Virus record (IMG/VR): IMGVR_UViG_3300009079_000021
Location: 1-64,000 of that record
Strand: one strand, 5' to 3'
Source: a virus
DNA length: 64,000 nucleotides
Below, in pieces: positions 6,688 through 15,097 of this stretch. A program made the position numbers and the translations under genes. The first letter of the stretch is position 1. Every line of letters starts with the position of its first letter. The notes below the pieces were generated by a model that was not told the origin of the DNA, did no database searches, and saw only the letters and a list, made by a program, of their open reading frames with translations.

Positions 6688-6839
6688 GAGTTGCCCTCCA
6701 TAGTGTTCTGTAAATCTTGATCACTGTAACATTCTAGCATGAGACGATACTCTTCGAGTGCCATGTACTCAAAGTCACCATCTATTCCATACTCTTCACA
6801 CAATTGATCAATCAAATGCTGTCGTGTAGTTTCATTCAT
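6684..6839 (-). CDS. Acidic 51-residue protein whose start lies in a direct repeat
   Basis: The ATG at 6839 (MNETTRQHLIDQLCEEYGID) lies inside the 42-bp direct repeat at 6820-6861; the other repeat copy (7171-7212) carries the same start, MNETTRQ, but then runs into a different, short frame. So the intact gene was separated from its original upstream region by the 351-bp insertion. The protein is an acidic helix bundle (EEYRLMLECYSDQDLQNTME). No function recognised. Confidence 0.7.
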   Translation of the reverse strand: MNETTRQHLIDQLCEEYGIDGDFEYMALEEYRLMLECYSDQDLQNTMEGNS

Positions 6840-6861
6840 GTTCAACTCTCTGACTGGTTGA
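6820..6861. repeat. Direct repeat, left copy (42 bp)
   Basis: Identical to 7171-7212 except at one position (6854). It spans the end of the 99-residue inserted gene and the start codon of the 6684-6839 gene. Confidence 0.9.
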
Positions 6862-7141
6862 ATTGAGACCAATTTTCTATCTTAGATTTTCTTTCTTTAT
6901 AAACCTGACGATCATAATATAATCTCAGTTGTTTAATATTCATTGGTGGTAATCCTTCAAAATAAAAATTAATTTGGTCACGTTTAATAAACATATGACC
7001 TCTAATCTCAAGAAAGATTTTTATACGTGATGTTCTTGGTTCCCAATAAATTCTTTTTTTCTCCCTGGCAGGATTACAGGTTCTTGCTTTTGCAGTATTA
7101 TGTTTGTAATCTTTATAAGGGTCAATTAAATGATTTTCCAT
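6842..7141 (-). CDS. Unknown protein in a repeat-bounded insertion
   Basis: A 99-residue, strongly basic protein (MENHLIDPYKDYKHNTAKAR, then KKRIYWEPRTSRIKIFLEIR and INFYFEGLPPMNIKQLRLYY). It lies between 42-bp direct repeats and its last codons are inside the left one. The DNA is more A/T-rich and lysine-coding than the neighbouring genes. The size and basic character would fit a DNA-binding remnant of a homing-type element, but I see no HNH, GIY-YIG or LAGLIDADG motif and do not assign one. Confidence 0.6.
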   Translation of the reverse strand: MENHLIDPYKDYKHNTAKARTCNPAREKKRIYWEPRTSRIKIFLEIRGHMFIKRDQINFYFEGLPPMNIKQLRLYYDRQVYKERKSKIENWSQFNQSES

Positions 7142-7170
7142 AATTAAAATTGTTGAAATGCGGAATCAGT

Positions 7171-7212
7171 TGTCGTGTAGTTTCATTCATGTTCAACTCT
7201 CTGAATGGTTGA
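7171..7212. repeat. Direct repeat, right copy (42 bp)
   Basis: Second copy of the repeat at 6820-6861, 351 bp away. Here it encodes the end of a small membrane protein (stop at 7183) and a truncated second copy of the MNETTRQ start. Confidence 0.9.
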
Positions 7213-7320
7213 GTCATAGTAGTTCATCATTTTTGTGTCACGCTCTGCTAAGAATAGCAGGTAGCAGGTGATAGTGACAATAGCAAAGATGCCGCTCAGG
7301 AGATACTGGGTGAATTTCAT
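7183..7320 (-). CDS. 45-residue single-span membrane protein
   Basis: Hand translation: ATG at 7320, TGA at 7183. The sequence begins MKFTQYLLSGIFAIVTITCY, followed by LLFLAERD: one hydrophobic span of about 22 residues, then a polar tail ending in QRVEHE. It overlaps the upstream membrane-protein gene by an ATGA junction. Its last codons lie in the right direct repeat. Role unknown; probably inner membrane. Confidence 0.7.
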   Translation of the reverse strand: MKFTQYLLSGIFAIVTITCYLLFLAERDTKMMNYYDSTIQRVEHE

Positions 7321-7514
7321 TGTTGAACTGCGGCAATTACGTGATAAAACAAGTAGACACCGAATGATAGAAGAGGAAGAGGAATAATAACTCCATGTAA
7401 GATAGGATTTTTAATCATATGGACACAAAACATAACCCATCCGACTAAAATACCAGTCGCGGCAACAATGAATGCCATGACACCAATTGCCGTAAGAAGA
7501 ATACCGAAATCCAT
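7317..7514 (-). CDS. Small two-span membrane protein
   Basis: A 65-residue protein that is almost entirely hydrophobic: one span near residues 3-30 (LLTAIGVMAFIVAATGILVG) and another near 40-60 (VIIPLPLLSFGVYLFYHVIA). Coupled by ATGA to the 45-residue membrane protein downstream. A holin-like role is possible for such pairs, but there is no lysis gene next to it and I do not assign it. Confidence 0.65.
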   Translation of the reverse strand: MDFGILLTAIGVMAFIVAATGILVGWVMFCVHMIKNPILHGVIIPLPLLSFGVYLFYHVIAAVQQ

Positions 7515-7548
7515 GATGATTTTAATAATTGGGATAAAATTGGGGATT

Positions 7549-7580
7549 GATTAGGATGAATCGATTAACTCATCCTAATC
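7549..7580 (-). terminator. Perfect 11-bp inverted repeat, probable terminator
   Basis: GATTAGGATGA and its exact complement are separated by ten bases, ten bases beyond the stop of the 7591-7845 gene. The run after the stem is only moderately T-rich on the minus strand, so termination would be weak or the stem may act in RNA stability. Confidence 0.5.
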
Positions 7581-7590
7581 GCTTCATTGA

Positions 7591-7845
7591 TCAACCAACT
7601 GCCATGGGAGCATACTCGGAGCGTGGCATCTGCTCAACGTTGTAGTTAGTTACCTCAGCACCGTTAGCAATACGCTCAGACCACTCGTGACGTGCTGTGA
7701 GAGCAGTTACAGTGCTATAGGACTTGAGACCGTTAGCGTTGAAAGTGACACGCTTCTGGAAACGCTTGACGATCACACCATCTTCCTCAGCAATGAATGC
7801 CTCAGGAAAGAAGTCAACGGTGGTGACGAGTGTAGTGAGTTGCAT
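7591..7845 (-). CDS. Small hypothetical protein
   Basis: An 84-residue protein starting MQLTTLVTTVDFFPEAFIAE. It is beta-rich with basic residues in the middle (VKRFQKRVTFNANGLKSYST) and no cysteines or membrane segments. GC content is higher than the adjacent genes. It is followed by the inverted repeat at 7549-7580. No family recognised. Confidence 0.65.
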   Translation of the reverse strand: MQLTTLVTTVDFFPEAFIAEEDGVIVKRFQKRVTFNANGLKSYSTVTALTARHEWSERIANGAEVTNYNVEQMPRSEYAPMAVG

Positions 7846-7868
7846 GGGGTGTTCCCTCGATTACCTTC

Positions 7869-8114
7869 TTATTGTAGAGCATCGAGATCACCACCATGGC
7901 GGTCGTGTGACAGTTTGTCCACTGTCTCACGTATTTCCTGCTGTAGGGGGGTTGTAGGGGCATCTGATTGTATTTGTCTTACAACTTCTATACCACCTTT
8001 GATGCGTAAACGAAACTCTTTGAGTTTATCTAATTCTTCTTGCTTCTCCGCAATATCAGCATTAACTGCTTTCAATTGGTTGTCGAGATTGTCAAGATAC
8101 TTTTGAAATTCCAT
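7869..8114 (-). CDS. Coiled-coil protein
   Basis: An 81-residue protein whose first 45 residues form a clear coiled coil (YLDNLDNQLKAVNADIAEKQ, then EELDKLKEFRLRI). The tail is charged, ending DRHGGDLDALQ. Small coiled-coil proteins like this occur next to fibre genes in cyanophages. Its start codon is back to back with the plus-strand late promoter at 8114-8121. Confidence 0.65.
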   Translation of the reverse strand: MEFQKYLDNLDNQLKAVNADIAEKQEELDKLKEFRLRIKGGIEVVRQIQSDAPTTPLQQEIRETVDKLSHDRHGGDLDALQ

Positions 8115-8121
8115 ATAAATA
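8114..8121 (+). promoter_or_regulatory. T4-type late promoter
   Basis: Perfect TATAAATA, 58 bases before the start of the plus-strand virion gene at 8179. A second, weaker CATAAATA lies at 8145-8152. Confidence 0.75.
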
Positions 8122-8178
8122 CGAGATTGACTTTACTACTATACCATAAATAAAAGGAAAAGGCAACCCCTGGTACTC

Positions 8179-11100
8179 ATGGCATTAAAACTATTTAATA
8201 GGATTGGTCTGAGGCGTGACTTTAACCTAAGTGACTTGATCAATCCAGATTCTGCACTTAATAACATACTAAGAACCGATAGTATGTCTGCAGGTGATTC
8301 ATTTACAATTGAAGATATTGCACCAATCAAAAACATTTATGTAACAGATATTACTGCTGCGACATTCTTAACCCTTGATGACATTATAGTCAAATTCACA
8401 CAAATTCTTGTTGACCCTGAAACAGGTCTTTCTAGTTTAGATAACAATGATAATCCGGTTGCATTTAGACCATTTGTTAAAATTAAAAATAGATTAGACA
8501 CAGCATATTTCACTACAGGAGAACCATTCTTCTTTGGTGGTGATGGTCCTGTTGCGACATATTTTGATGCTGATGATATTATTAGACAACCAAATGATTT
8601 AATATTATCACCAGCACAAGATAGTTCATATCAAATTGGTGATATTGTACTGTCAAATAATAATATTTACAGAGTAATTGTACCCAATTCATCAACTAGT
8701 TCAGTATTAGTACACACAAGTGGGTCTCAAGATGGATTCTTATTTGAACGTGCATATGATGCTAAGGAAGTATATTACAATGGTAGATATGATGTAATTA
8801 CAGGTGAAGAACTAACCGAGAGTGATAATTTCTGGGAACGTGGGTTCTTTTTGTATGGAGATAAAATTAGAGATTCATATCTCTCCTCTCTTGGTGGTGT
8901 GAAATGGAATGGTTATTTCAAACCTATTGTATCAGGTTCACATAGATTTTTCATTAGATCTAGTGGAAATTGTCAATTCAAATTCCAAGACCCCAGTGTA
9001 TTCTCTTCAGTAGAAACAAAGTATGCACAACCAGACACAGCATATGTACAGAGTCAAATTGCAAGTAGTTCAGGTATTACACAGATATGGCGGGGATCAT
9101 TATATAATATCTTAACTGATAATACAAGAAAGTTTGTAGAAGTTAGGTTGGAAACTGGTTTAGTACTCTCTACTGATGATATTGTATACGTTGACTCATT
9201 ACAAGGTCAATTAATTCCTAAGCAATATAGAATTTCCACACTATTCTCATCAGGTGAAGAAAATATTGTTGATAGAATTTGGATTGAAGTAACAGAAGAT
9301 TTCAATCGTAAAAATGTATCTCTCAATCAATTGCCTGTATTTGGTACTCAGGTTTGGGCAGATGCAGAAGGCAATAGATCATATATTAGATATTATCCAT
9401 ACAAGAGAAGAGCATTAAAGACATATCTCAATTCAATCTACAAGAATCTTGAGATACCTTCCACTAACTTTACTACTACAACTAATACAGTCACATTTAC
9501 TGGTATTAATGCTGATCTATATTATTATCAATTTATGGAGAATGATTACATCTACGATTATAGATTACGTGGTAGTGATGCAAATCAAGGTGTAAGACGT
9601 TTTGTTGTTACTGGATTGAGTGATAGTAGTAAAACAGTAACTTTTTCTTTAGATACTTCATATACTGGTATCGACAGTAGTGATAATAATGATCAGCAAG
9701 CAAGAACTGATGGCACAGATTTATATGTATTTGCAGAGGATTACGGTGAATTTCCACCATTTGGAGCATTAATAACAGGAACATATACAACAGGTGCTCT
9801 CAATGATATTATTTCTGGAACAACAAGAACTAATAATTTACATTTTGTTGCTAGATTTGGAACTGAAGGGGAAGACATAAGAAAGAAATACATCACTATT
9901 GATCAATTTATACCAAAGTATGAAGAATCTGCATTTGAATTAACTTTCTTTATGAAAGATGAAGATATTAATTACCCTAATAGAATTGAAGAGAAAGGTC
10001 TTGTTATATGGTATGCAGATGAGAATTCAGGTTATAATCCAATAAATTATAAGTATCTCTATGATCCAGATTATGAATTTTATCAAATTGGTGACTTTAG
10101 AACATTTTTAGATAATACTATTCCTCTTGGTGGTACGAGTAGAGAGACAGGCATTGACCAAAGAACATTTGGTCAACCACAATTACTTACCTCAGGTGAC
10201 CAATATAAAACATTTTATAGTACATTACCTGTCAATTCAGTATATGTACCAAAGGTAAGGTGGAATGATATTTCAGTCGTACAAAATTGTAATATAACTC
10301 TCGGAAGTAGAAAATTAACTATCAGTGACACTGTTAATACTGAAGTAGGTAATTACGTATTTCCTGCTGATATTACAGGCATTAAGAGTGAAACTATATT
10401 GTCAAGAGGAACAAGAGTAACAGAAATATTATCAAACCTTGTTGGTACTGGTGATGCTATCATTAGTAAAATTTCACTACAATCCGCATCTGATGCGTCA
10501 TTTGTATACTTTAATCACCGTGGATTTGTAACTGCATTACATTTAAGACCTAAACATACGAATGGCAATGATATCTACTGTAAAGCAGGTATGCCTATTG
10601 GGTCATGTACATTCACTAATACTAATTCGATTGCAATTAGGTTGATAACTGAAAATAATATTGATGAAGGTACTACCATAAACTTTGTTAACTCTGGACA
10701 GTCAGGGACTAGTCAAAGCAATGGAGTTAGGATTACATATTCTAGTAGTGGCAATACTACTACATTTACTGGCGAAGGTATAGGTCAAATATTTACCTAT
10801 GAAACTTATGCTGATGGAATGGATTCAGTAACGCCAGGTATGGTATTTGTATCCAATAGAGATCCTGCAAATCAAGTATATTATGTACGTGTTAATGGTT
10901 ATAATGATCCAAACAATGATGGAGTTGGTCTTATATTCCTTAACAGATCATTAGAAGATATGACATCTGGTGATAGAATTAGTGCCATTTATTATGATAA
11001 AGGTATTGATATTGTTAAACCATTAGAGTCATATTGTAATGGTATTGCATGTAATCAAAATGCCTATAAAACTGAAATAGTAACTAATGCTGACAATGAG

Positions 11101-12531
11101 TCATCAATTGTATCATTTACTGATACTAAGTATATTGCACCACTCATCTACACTTCAAATCAAACATCATTTGAGAATACTCATAATGCTCAGAGTGGTT
11201 CTACAAATGTTTTAATTGGTGCGACAACGGAGCAGGCATGGTACTGGTTTGATAACTTATCAGGTAGGAATGAAGATTATGAACCAATAGATGGTTCTAT
11301 TGCATCACATTATATAGATGACGTTGTTCATGTATCACTAAGATCTACTGATACTTTAAATTCAGCAATGTCAGAAAAAGGATTTCCTAATACTGCAACT
11401 TTAACTGGTTCTAATGATTATATTCCAATTGGAAGAATTGTTGGTTACATTAAAATAAGAAGAAATAGTAACTATCAATACAATTATATTATTAAACTGA
11501 ACCCTAAGGCATATGTGTGGGATGATGTAGTTAATAATGATGATGGCAATCCTCAAAGTAAACAAATTGATTGGACTAAGTTCAATACATCTGATTACTG
11601 GGTCCAACGTTGGTCCTATAAAAATAGATCCAATCGCATCAGTAAAGGTGCTAACATTACTAATAAAACTACTTTAGGTAATACAGCAGGATCTACTGGA
11701 AGTGATCAATATTACAAAGTGACTTCTTCAATTTCTATATCAAGTGCTGAAGCGATTTCATGGTTCCACAATCCTAATAGTATTCCTATTAATATTGGAT
11801 CTACTAACAGAGTATTACCTAGTGATTCTTATGTGCGTAGGACAGAAATTAGTGGTACAACCAAACTAATTTACTTTAACGAGTTTAGTGAGTTCCAAGG
11901 TGCATATAGTGTATATGGTAAGCATTACACTGGCACAACTGACAATGGATTGACAGTTACTAATAATATTACTAACTCTGATCTAAGAATTCATCCAATT
12001 ATTAATATGCAGAACCAGGACTTTAGTCCTGCTAAGAGAACCAGTACAAATTCTGCTGATGATCCCTTTGACTTTATACAATTTAGAAGTAAAGTTTATG
12101 AAGTAGTATTAGGTAACTCACAAACTGAATCCTTTATACCATTTGTAAGATTTGTTCATCCATTTGCTACCACTAGTGGTGTAGAGACCAGAATTCAAAA
12201 TAGCATGAATCCATTGACTGTCTATACATTTACTAATACCACAACAAATAGAGAACTATGCTGCCCTCCTCTTGATACTTCACCACCATTTGATAGTTCT
12301 GCTATTGGTCTATCTACTACTATCAATGAACCAGATATGGGTATTGCTGGTGGATTAAATGTTAGAGTTATTTCTGCAAGACATCCAGTTGCAGACATTT
12401 TAGAAATCCCTGCAGGCGTAACCACATCTGATCTTGATGTTGACAAGAAACTGAGAATTGATTTTAGTGGATCAAAGTATGATCTACTTATTGGAGATAG
12501 TATTCCTCAAGATGTCATTGATGGCAACTAG
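8179..12531 (+). CDS. Large virion structural protein with PA14-like module
   Basis: A 1450-residue protein, the only plus-strand gene in the left half. The N-terminus (MALKLFNRIGLRRDFNLSDL, then ALNNIL) matches the start seen in a family of giant T4-like cyanophage structural proteins. Residues about 239-262 (GGVKWNGYFKPIVSGSHRFF) look like the core strand pair of a PA14 carbohydrate-binding domain. The remainder is beta-rich, Asn/Thr/Ser-rich and without cysteine clusters, typical of tail fibres. Preceded by a late promoter, it is probably expressed late and displayed on the particle. Its stop overlaps the stop of the convergent gene. Confidence 0.85.
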   Translation: MALKLFNRIGLRRDFNLSDLINPDSALNNILRTDSMSAGDSFTIEDIAPIKNIYVTDITAATFLTLDDIIVKFTQILVDPETGLSSLDNNDNPVAFRPFVKIKNRLDTAYFTTGEPFFFGGDGPVATYFDADDIIRQPNDLILSPAQDSSYQIGDIVLSNNNIYRVIVPNSSTSSVLVHTSGSQDGFLFERAYDAKEVYYNGRYDVITGEELTESDNFWERGFFLYGDKIRDSYLSSLGGVKWNGYFKPIVSGSHRFFIRSSGNCQFKFQDPSVFSSVETKYAQPDTAYVQSQIASSSGITQIWRGSLYNILTDNTRKFVEVRLETGLVLSTDDIVYVDSLQGQLIPKQYRISTLFSSGEENIVDRIWIEVTEDFNRKNVSLNQLPVFGTQVWADAEGNRSYIRYYPYKRRALKTYLNSIYKNLEIPSTNFTTTTNTVTFTGINADLYYYQFMENDYIYDYRLRGSDANQGVRRFVVTGLSDSSKTVTFSLDTSYTGIDSSDNNDQQARTDGTDLYVFAEDYGEFPPFGALITGTYTTGALNDIISGTTRTNNLHFVARFGTEGEDIRKKYITIDQFIPKYEESAFELTFFMKDEDINYPNRIEEKGLVIWYADENSGYNPINYKYLYDPDYEFYQIGDFRTFLDNTIPLGGTSRETGIDQRTFGQPQLLTSGDQYKTFYSTLPVNSVYVPKVRWNDISVVQNCNITLGSRKLTISDTVNTEVGNYVFPADITGIKSETILSRGTRVTEILSNLVGTGDAIISKISLQSASDASFVYFNHRGFVTALHLRPKHTNGNDIYCKAGMPIGSCTFTNTNSIAIRLITENNIDEGTTINFVNSGQSGTSQSNGVRITYSSSGNTTTFTGEGIGQIFTYETYADGMDSVTPGMVFVSNRDPANQVYYVRVNGYNDPNNDGVGLIFLNRSLEDMTSGDRISAIYYDKGIDIVKPLESYCNGIACNQNAYKTEIVTNADNESSIVSFTDTKYIAPLIYTSNQTSFENTHNAQSGSTNVLIGATTEQAWYWFDNLSGRNEDYEPIDGSIASHYIDDVVHVSLRSTDTLNSAMSEKGFPNTATLTGSNDYIPIGRIVGYIKIRRNSNYQYNYIIKLNPKAYVWDDVVNNDDGNPQSKQIDWTKFNTSDYWVQRWSYKNRSNRISKGANITNKTTLGNTAGSTGSDQYYKVTSSISISSAEAISWFHNPNSIPINIGSTNRVLPSDSYVRRTEISGTTKLIYFNEFSEFQGAYSVYGKHYTGTTDNGLTVTNNITNSDLRIHPIINMQNQDFSPAKRTSTNSADDPFDFIQFRSKVYEVVLGNSQTESFIPFVRFVHPFATTSGVETRIQNSMNPLTVYTFTNTTTNRELCCPPLDTSPPFDSSAIGLSTTINEPDMGIAGGLNVRVISARHPVADILEIPAGVTTSDLDVDKKLRIDFSGSKYDLLIGDSIPQDVIDGN

Positions 12532-15092
12532 ACCTTCTTCATGATAATGAAGAACTCTTCTCCATTAATAGTGACTTTTAATTTATATGCTGTCGGATTT
12601 GCGGGAACAATAGCAAAATTATCTGATAAGGTTTCTCCTAAGTTACCATTACCATCGACAAATTTACTATTATCAACGGTAAGTCCATTTTGACGCAAAT
12701 CTATATCAATACTAGTAGAGAAGAATAGATCATTAATATTGACTCTAAATGAAGTGGTTTGTATTTTACCATCCACTGCTTCCCATGGATTATAATCACT
12801 AGAAAATGAACGTGTCTTACCAGCAAAGTCAGATCTAAGATCATTAGTAATTTGTGAACCTGCATCACTAATAAAAATACCAGGTGATACATCTTCTGCT
12901 AATTGATTATCATTACTATTAAAATTATCAGGATCAAATGCAGTCAGTAATCCATCAACGTTAATACTTCTTTCATAATATAAATCTGAGTCAATTCTAT
13001 ACTTTCGATTTTTTAAAAATGTAGATTGATCTACTGTGTTGCTAACATTATCAAGTTCTACTGTATATCCATCATCTACATTATAAGTAAATCCACCTTC
13101 TCTACCATATCCTTCTGCTTGATTACCAGATTCAAGAATTTCAGGTGGTTCTAAATTACCAACATTTTCAATAGTTAGAGAGTCATCTCTCTTAAAGATA
13201 ACATCTGGGAATAATGTTGTTGTAGGTACATTTTGACCAGCATATGTGGTGCTTTCATCTGATGTTAGAATATATGATTCTGCGATCAATACAATTTCTT
13301 TTTCAGATGCTAATGTTGATCTTGGTTGTGTTCTAAGATAAAAATTATCTCTCCCATTTGCATCAAATATACCATACTCTACACCAGTATCATTAGAACC
13401 AATAACAGGAAATGAACTGACTACCTGTAAATTGAAAATACTAAATGTTGTTCCAACAGAAAATCCTTCACCTGAAGCAACTACAATTACAAAATAATTT
13501 ACAACATTATCGATAATTGATGTAAATTTGTCTGCAATTCTATAATCAATATTTCCTTGATTATAAGAACTGCCAATAGAAACTGCAATCCAATTACTTT
13601 GATTTGTTTTGCATGTCATCTTTCTCCCAAACTTAGAAAAAGTATCAAAGATATTTTTATCAGATCCAGCTATTTTTTCATAGATCGTAAAGAATGGTTT
13701 TACATATTCATCAGTAGTAAAGGTGTAATTAGGATATTCTCTTACTCTTACTCCGGTTGCAATAACATGTCCTAATCCAGTAACATTTACTTCTGATTGA
13801 TTAATAGAAGTACTAGCAGCAATTGGTTCATATAATAGTCCTGGATTTACTACCGTTGCACCATCAGAGTTGGTAGAGTTTGAAATGTAAGTACGTAATA
13901 ATGTAATATCAGAAGAACTTGGATCTTCACCAATACCATCAATATTAATTAATTTCTTATTCAACCCTTCCATATATGCTACTAATGAAACAGGATTAGT
14001 TCTAACAGCATCATTACCTGGTGCATTGCCTGCAGCAATATAACTTTGCACCCAAGTTTTAACATCATCAAGAAAATCTGCAAGTATTGTTTGATCAAAA
14101 TTCTCACTATTTATAAAGAATACTTCCAATAAATCAATATCAAAAGTAGAGAGAACTCCATCACCATCAACGTCAAATAAATTTAAATTAGTAGTAATAT
14201 TTTCTTGGGCAAAGATTTTCCTGTTAATATCATATGCCTTTTCAGTACTATTATTTGAAGATATAAATTTGTTTACACCATTTTGTCTAAGTATATCATA
14301 CGTTCCATTTAATTTTTCACTTGTATTACTAATCTCAACCGACAATTCTTGGGTTTCTAAATCCGCAGGATCCCATGAATAATTTCCAACTAAAATTACT
14401 CTCCAGGGAAATCCAGTCAATGTTACGGTAAAACCTTGTCCAGGAACACCCGACAAATCACCCGGCAAATCACCTACAGTATAAGCTGAAGATCCCTCCT
14501 TAAATTGTGATACAGTTAGAACTTCTCCCTGTTTAAATCCTACAATATCATCACCACTTACTTGTGTAGTGCCGCTGCTAGTAATTTCAACAGAAGATAT
14601 TTGTCCACGAAATCCAGTAGAACCAGGAGCACCATCAGATACTATAACTGTTGCTTCAGCAGATTCAAATGTTCCACTACCACCTTTAAATTTAACTTGA
14701 TAGGTTCCAGGTTCATATGATTGTCCTCTATCAAATGTAATATCATAACCTGCCAAAGGATTTGATATTACACCGTCAGCAGCAAATCCTACATATTCAA
14801 AACTAAAATCTTCAATTAGATTAATAGGTTGAATCTCAACAACATCATCATCTGTGTAATTAAATACACTATTAAATATAAATTTAGTTCCAAGTTCAAT
14901 TGATTTTGCAGATTCTTCAGTTATCGCAGTATTTTGAAATCTATTAAAAAACAGTAACGATTTCTCAGAAGATAATCCTTTGAATACTTGTAAATCTTTT
15001 GCAGATGTACCTCCTGCAAGGTTATTAATAATCTTTTCGCCATCAGTAACTTCAGCGAGATTTAATTGTTGTACAAAACCTTGATTTGCCAT
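12528..15092 (-). CDS. Tail-fibre-type protein with dockerin-like repeats
   Basis: An 854-residue virion protein, last of five in the tail-fibre operon. The N-terminus carries KDLQVFKGLS (residues about 32-41), shared with the next two genes. Residues about 304-320 read DVDGDGVLSTFDIDLL, a full calcium-binding EF-hand/dockerin loop, and about 381-402 read NIDGIGEDPSSSDITLLRTY, a second degenerate copy with the typical LLRxY ending. Dockerins bind cohesins and use calcium; here they may bind a partner fibre or a host surface protein. Flanking regions are beta-sandwich-like. The exact role is inference. Confidence 0.8.
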   Translation of the reverse strand: MANQGFVQQLNLAEVTDGEKIINNLAGGTSAKDLQVFKGLSSEKSLLFFNRFQNTAITEESAKSIELGTKFIFNSVFNYTDDDVVEIQPINLIEDFSFEYVGFAADGVISNPLAGYDITFDRGQSYEPGTYQVKFKGGSGTFESAEATVIVSDGAPGSTGFRGQISSVEITSSGTTQVSGDDIVGFKQGEVLTVSQFKEGSSAYTVGDLPGDLSGVPGQGFTVTLTGFPWRVILVGNYSWDPADLETQELSVEISNTSEKLNGTYDILRQNGVNKFISSNNSTEKAYDINRKIFAQENITTNLNLFDVDGDGVLSTFDIDLLEVFFINSENFDQTILADFLDDVKTWVQSYIAAGNAPGNDAVRTNPVSLVAYMEGLNKKLINIDGIGEDPSSSDITLLRTYISNSTNSDGATVVNPGLLYEPIAASTSINQSEVNVTGLGHVIATGVRVREYPNYTFTTDEYVKPFFTIYEKIAGSDKNIFDTFSKFGRKMTCKTNQSNWIAVSIGSSYNQGNIDYRIADKFTSIIDNVVNYFVIVVASGEGFSVGTTFSIFNLQVVSSFPVIGSNDTGVEYGIFDANGRDNFYLRTQPRSTLASEKEIVLIAESYILTSDESTTYAGQNVPTTTLFPDVIFKRDDSLTIENVGNLEPPEILESGNQAEGYGREGGFTYNVDDGYTVELDNVSNTVDQSTFLKNRKYRIDSDLYYERSINVDGLLTAFDPDNFNSNDNQLAEDVSPGIFISDAGSQITNDLRSDFAGKTRSFSSDYNPWEAVDGKIQTTSFRVNINDLFFSTSIDIDLRQNGLTVDNSKFVDGNGNLGETLSDNFAIVPANPTAYKLKVTINGEEFFIIMKKV

Positions 15093-15097
15093 TTTTA

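Noticed and set aside
8145-8152. Second late-promoter-like octamer CATAAATA before the plus-strand virion gene
   Set aside because: The perfect TATAAATA at 8114-8121 is the better candidate; the second one cannot be distinguished from chance in AT-rich sequence.
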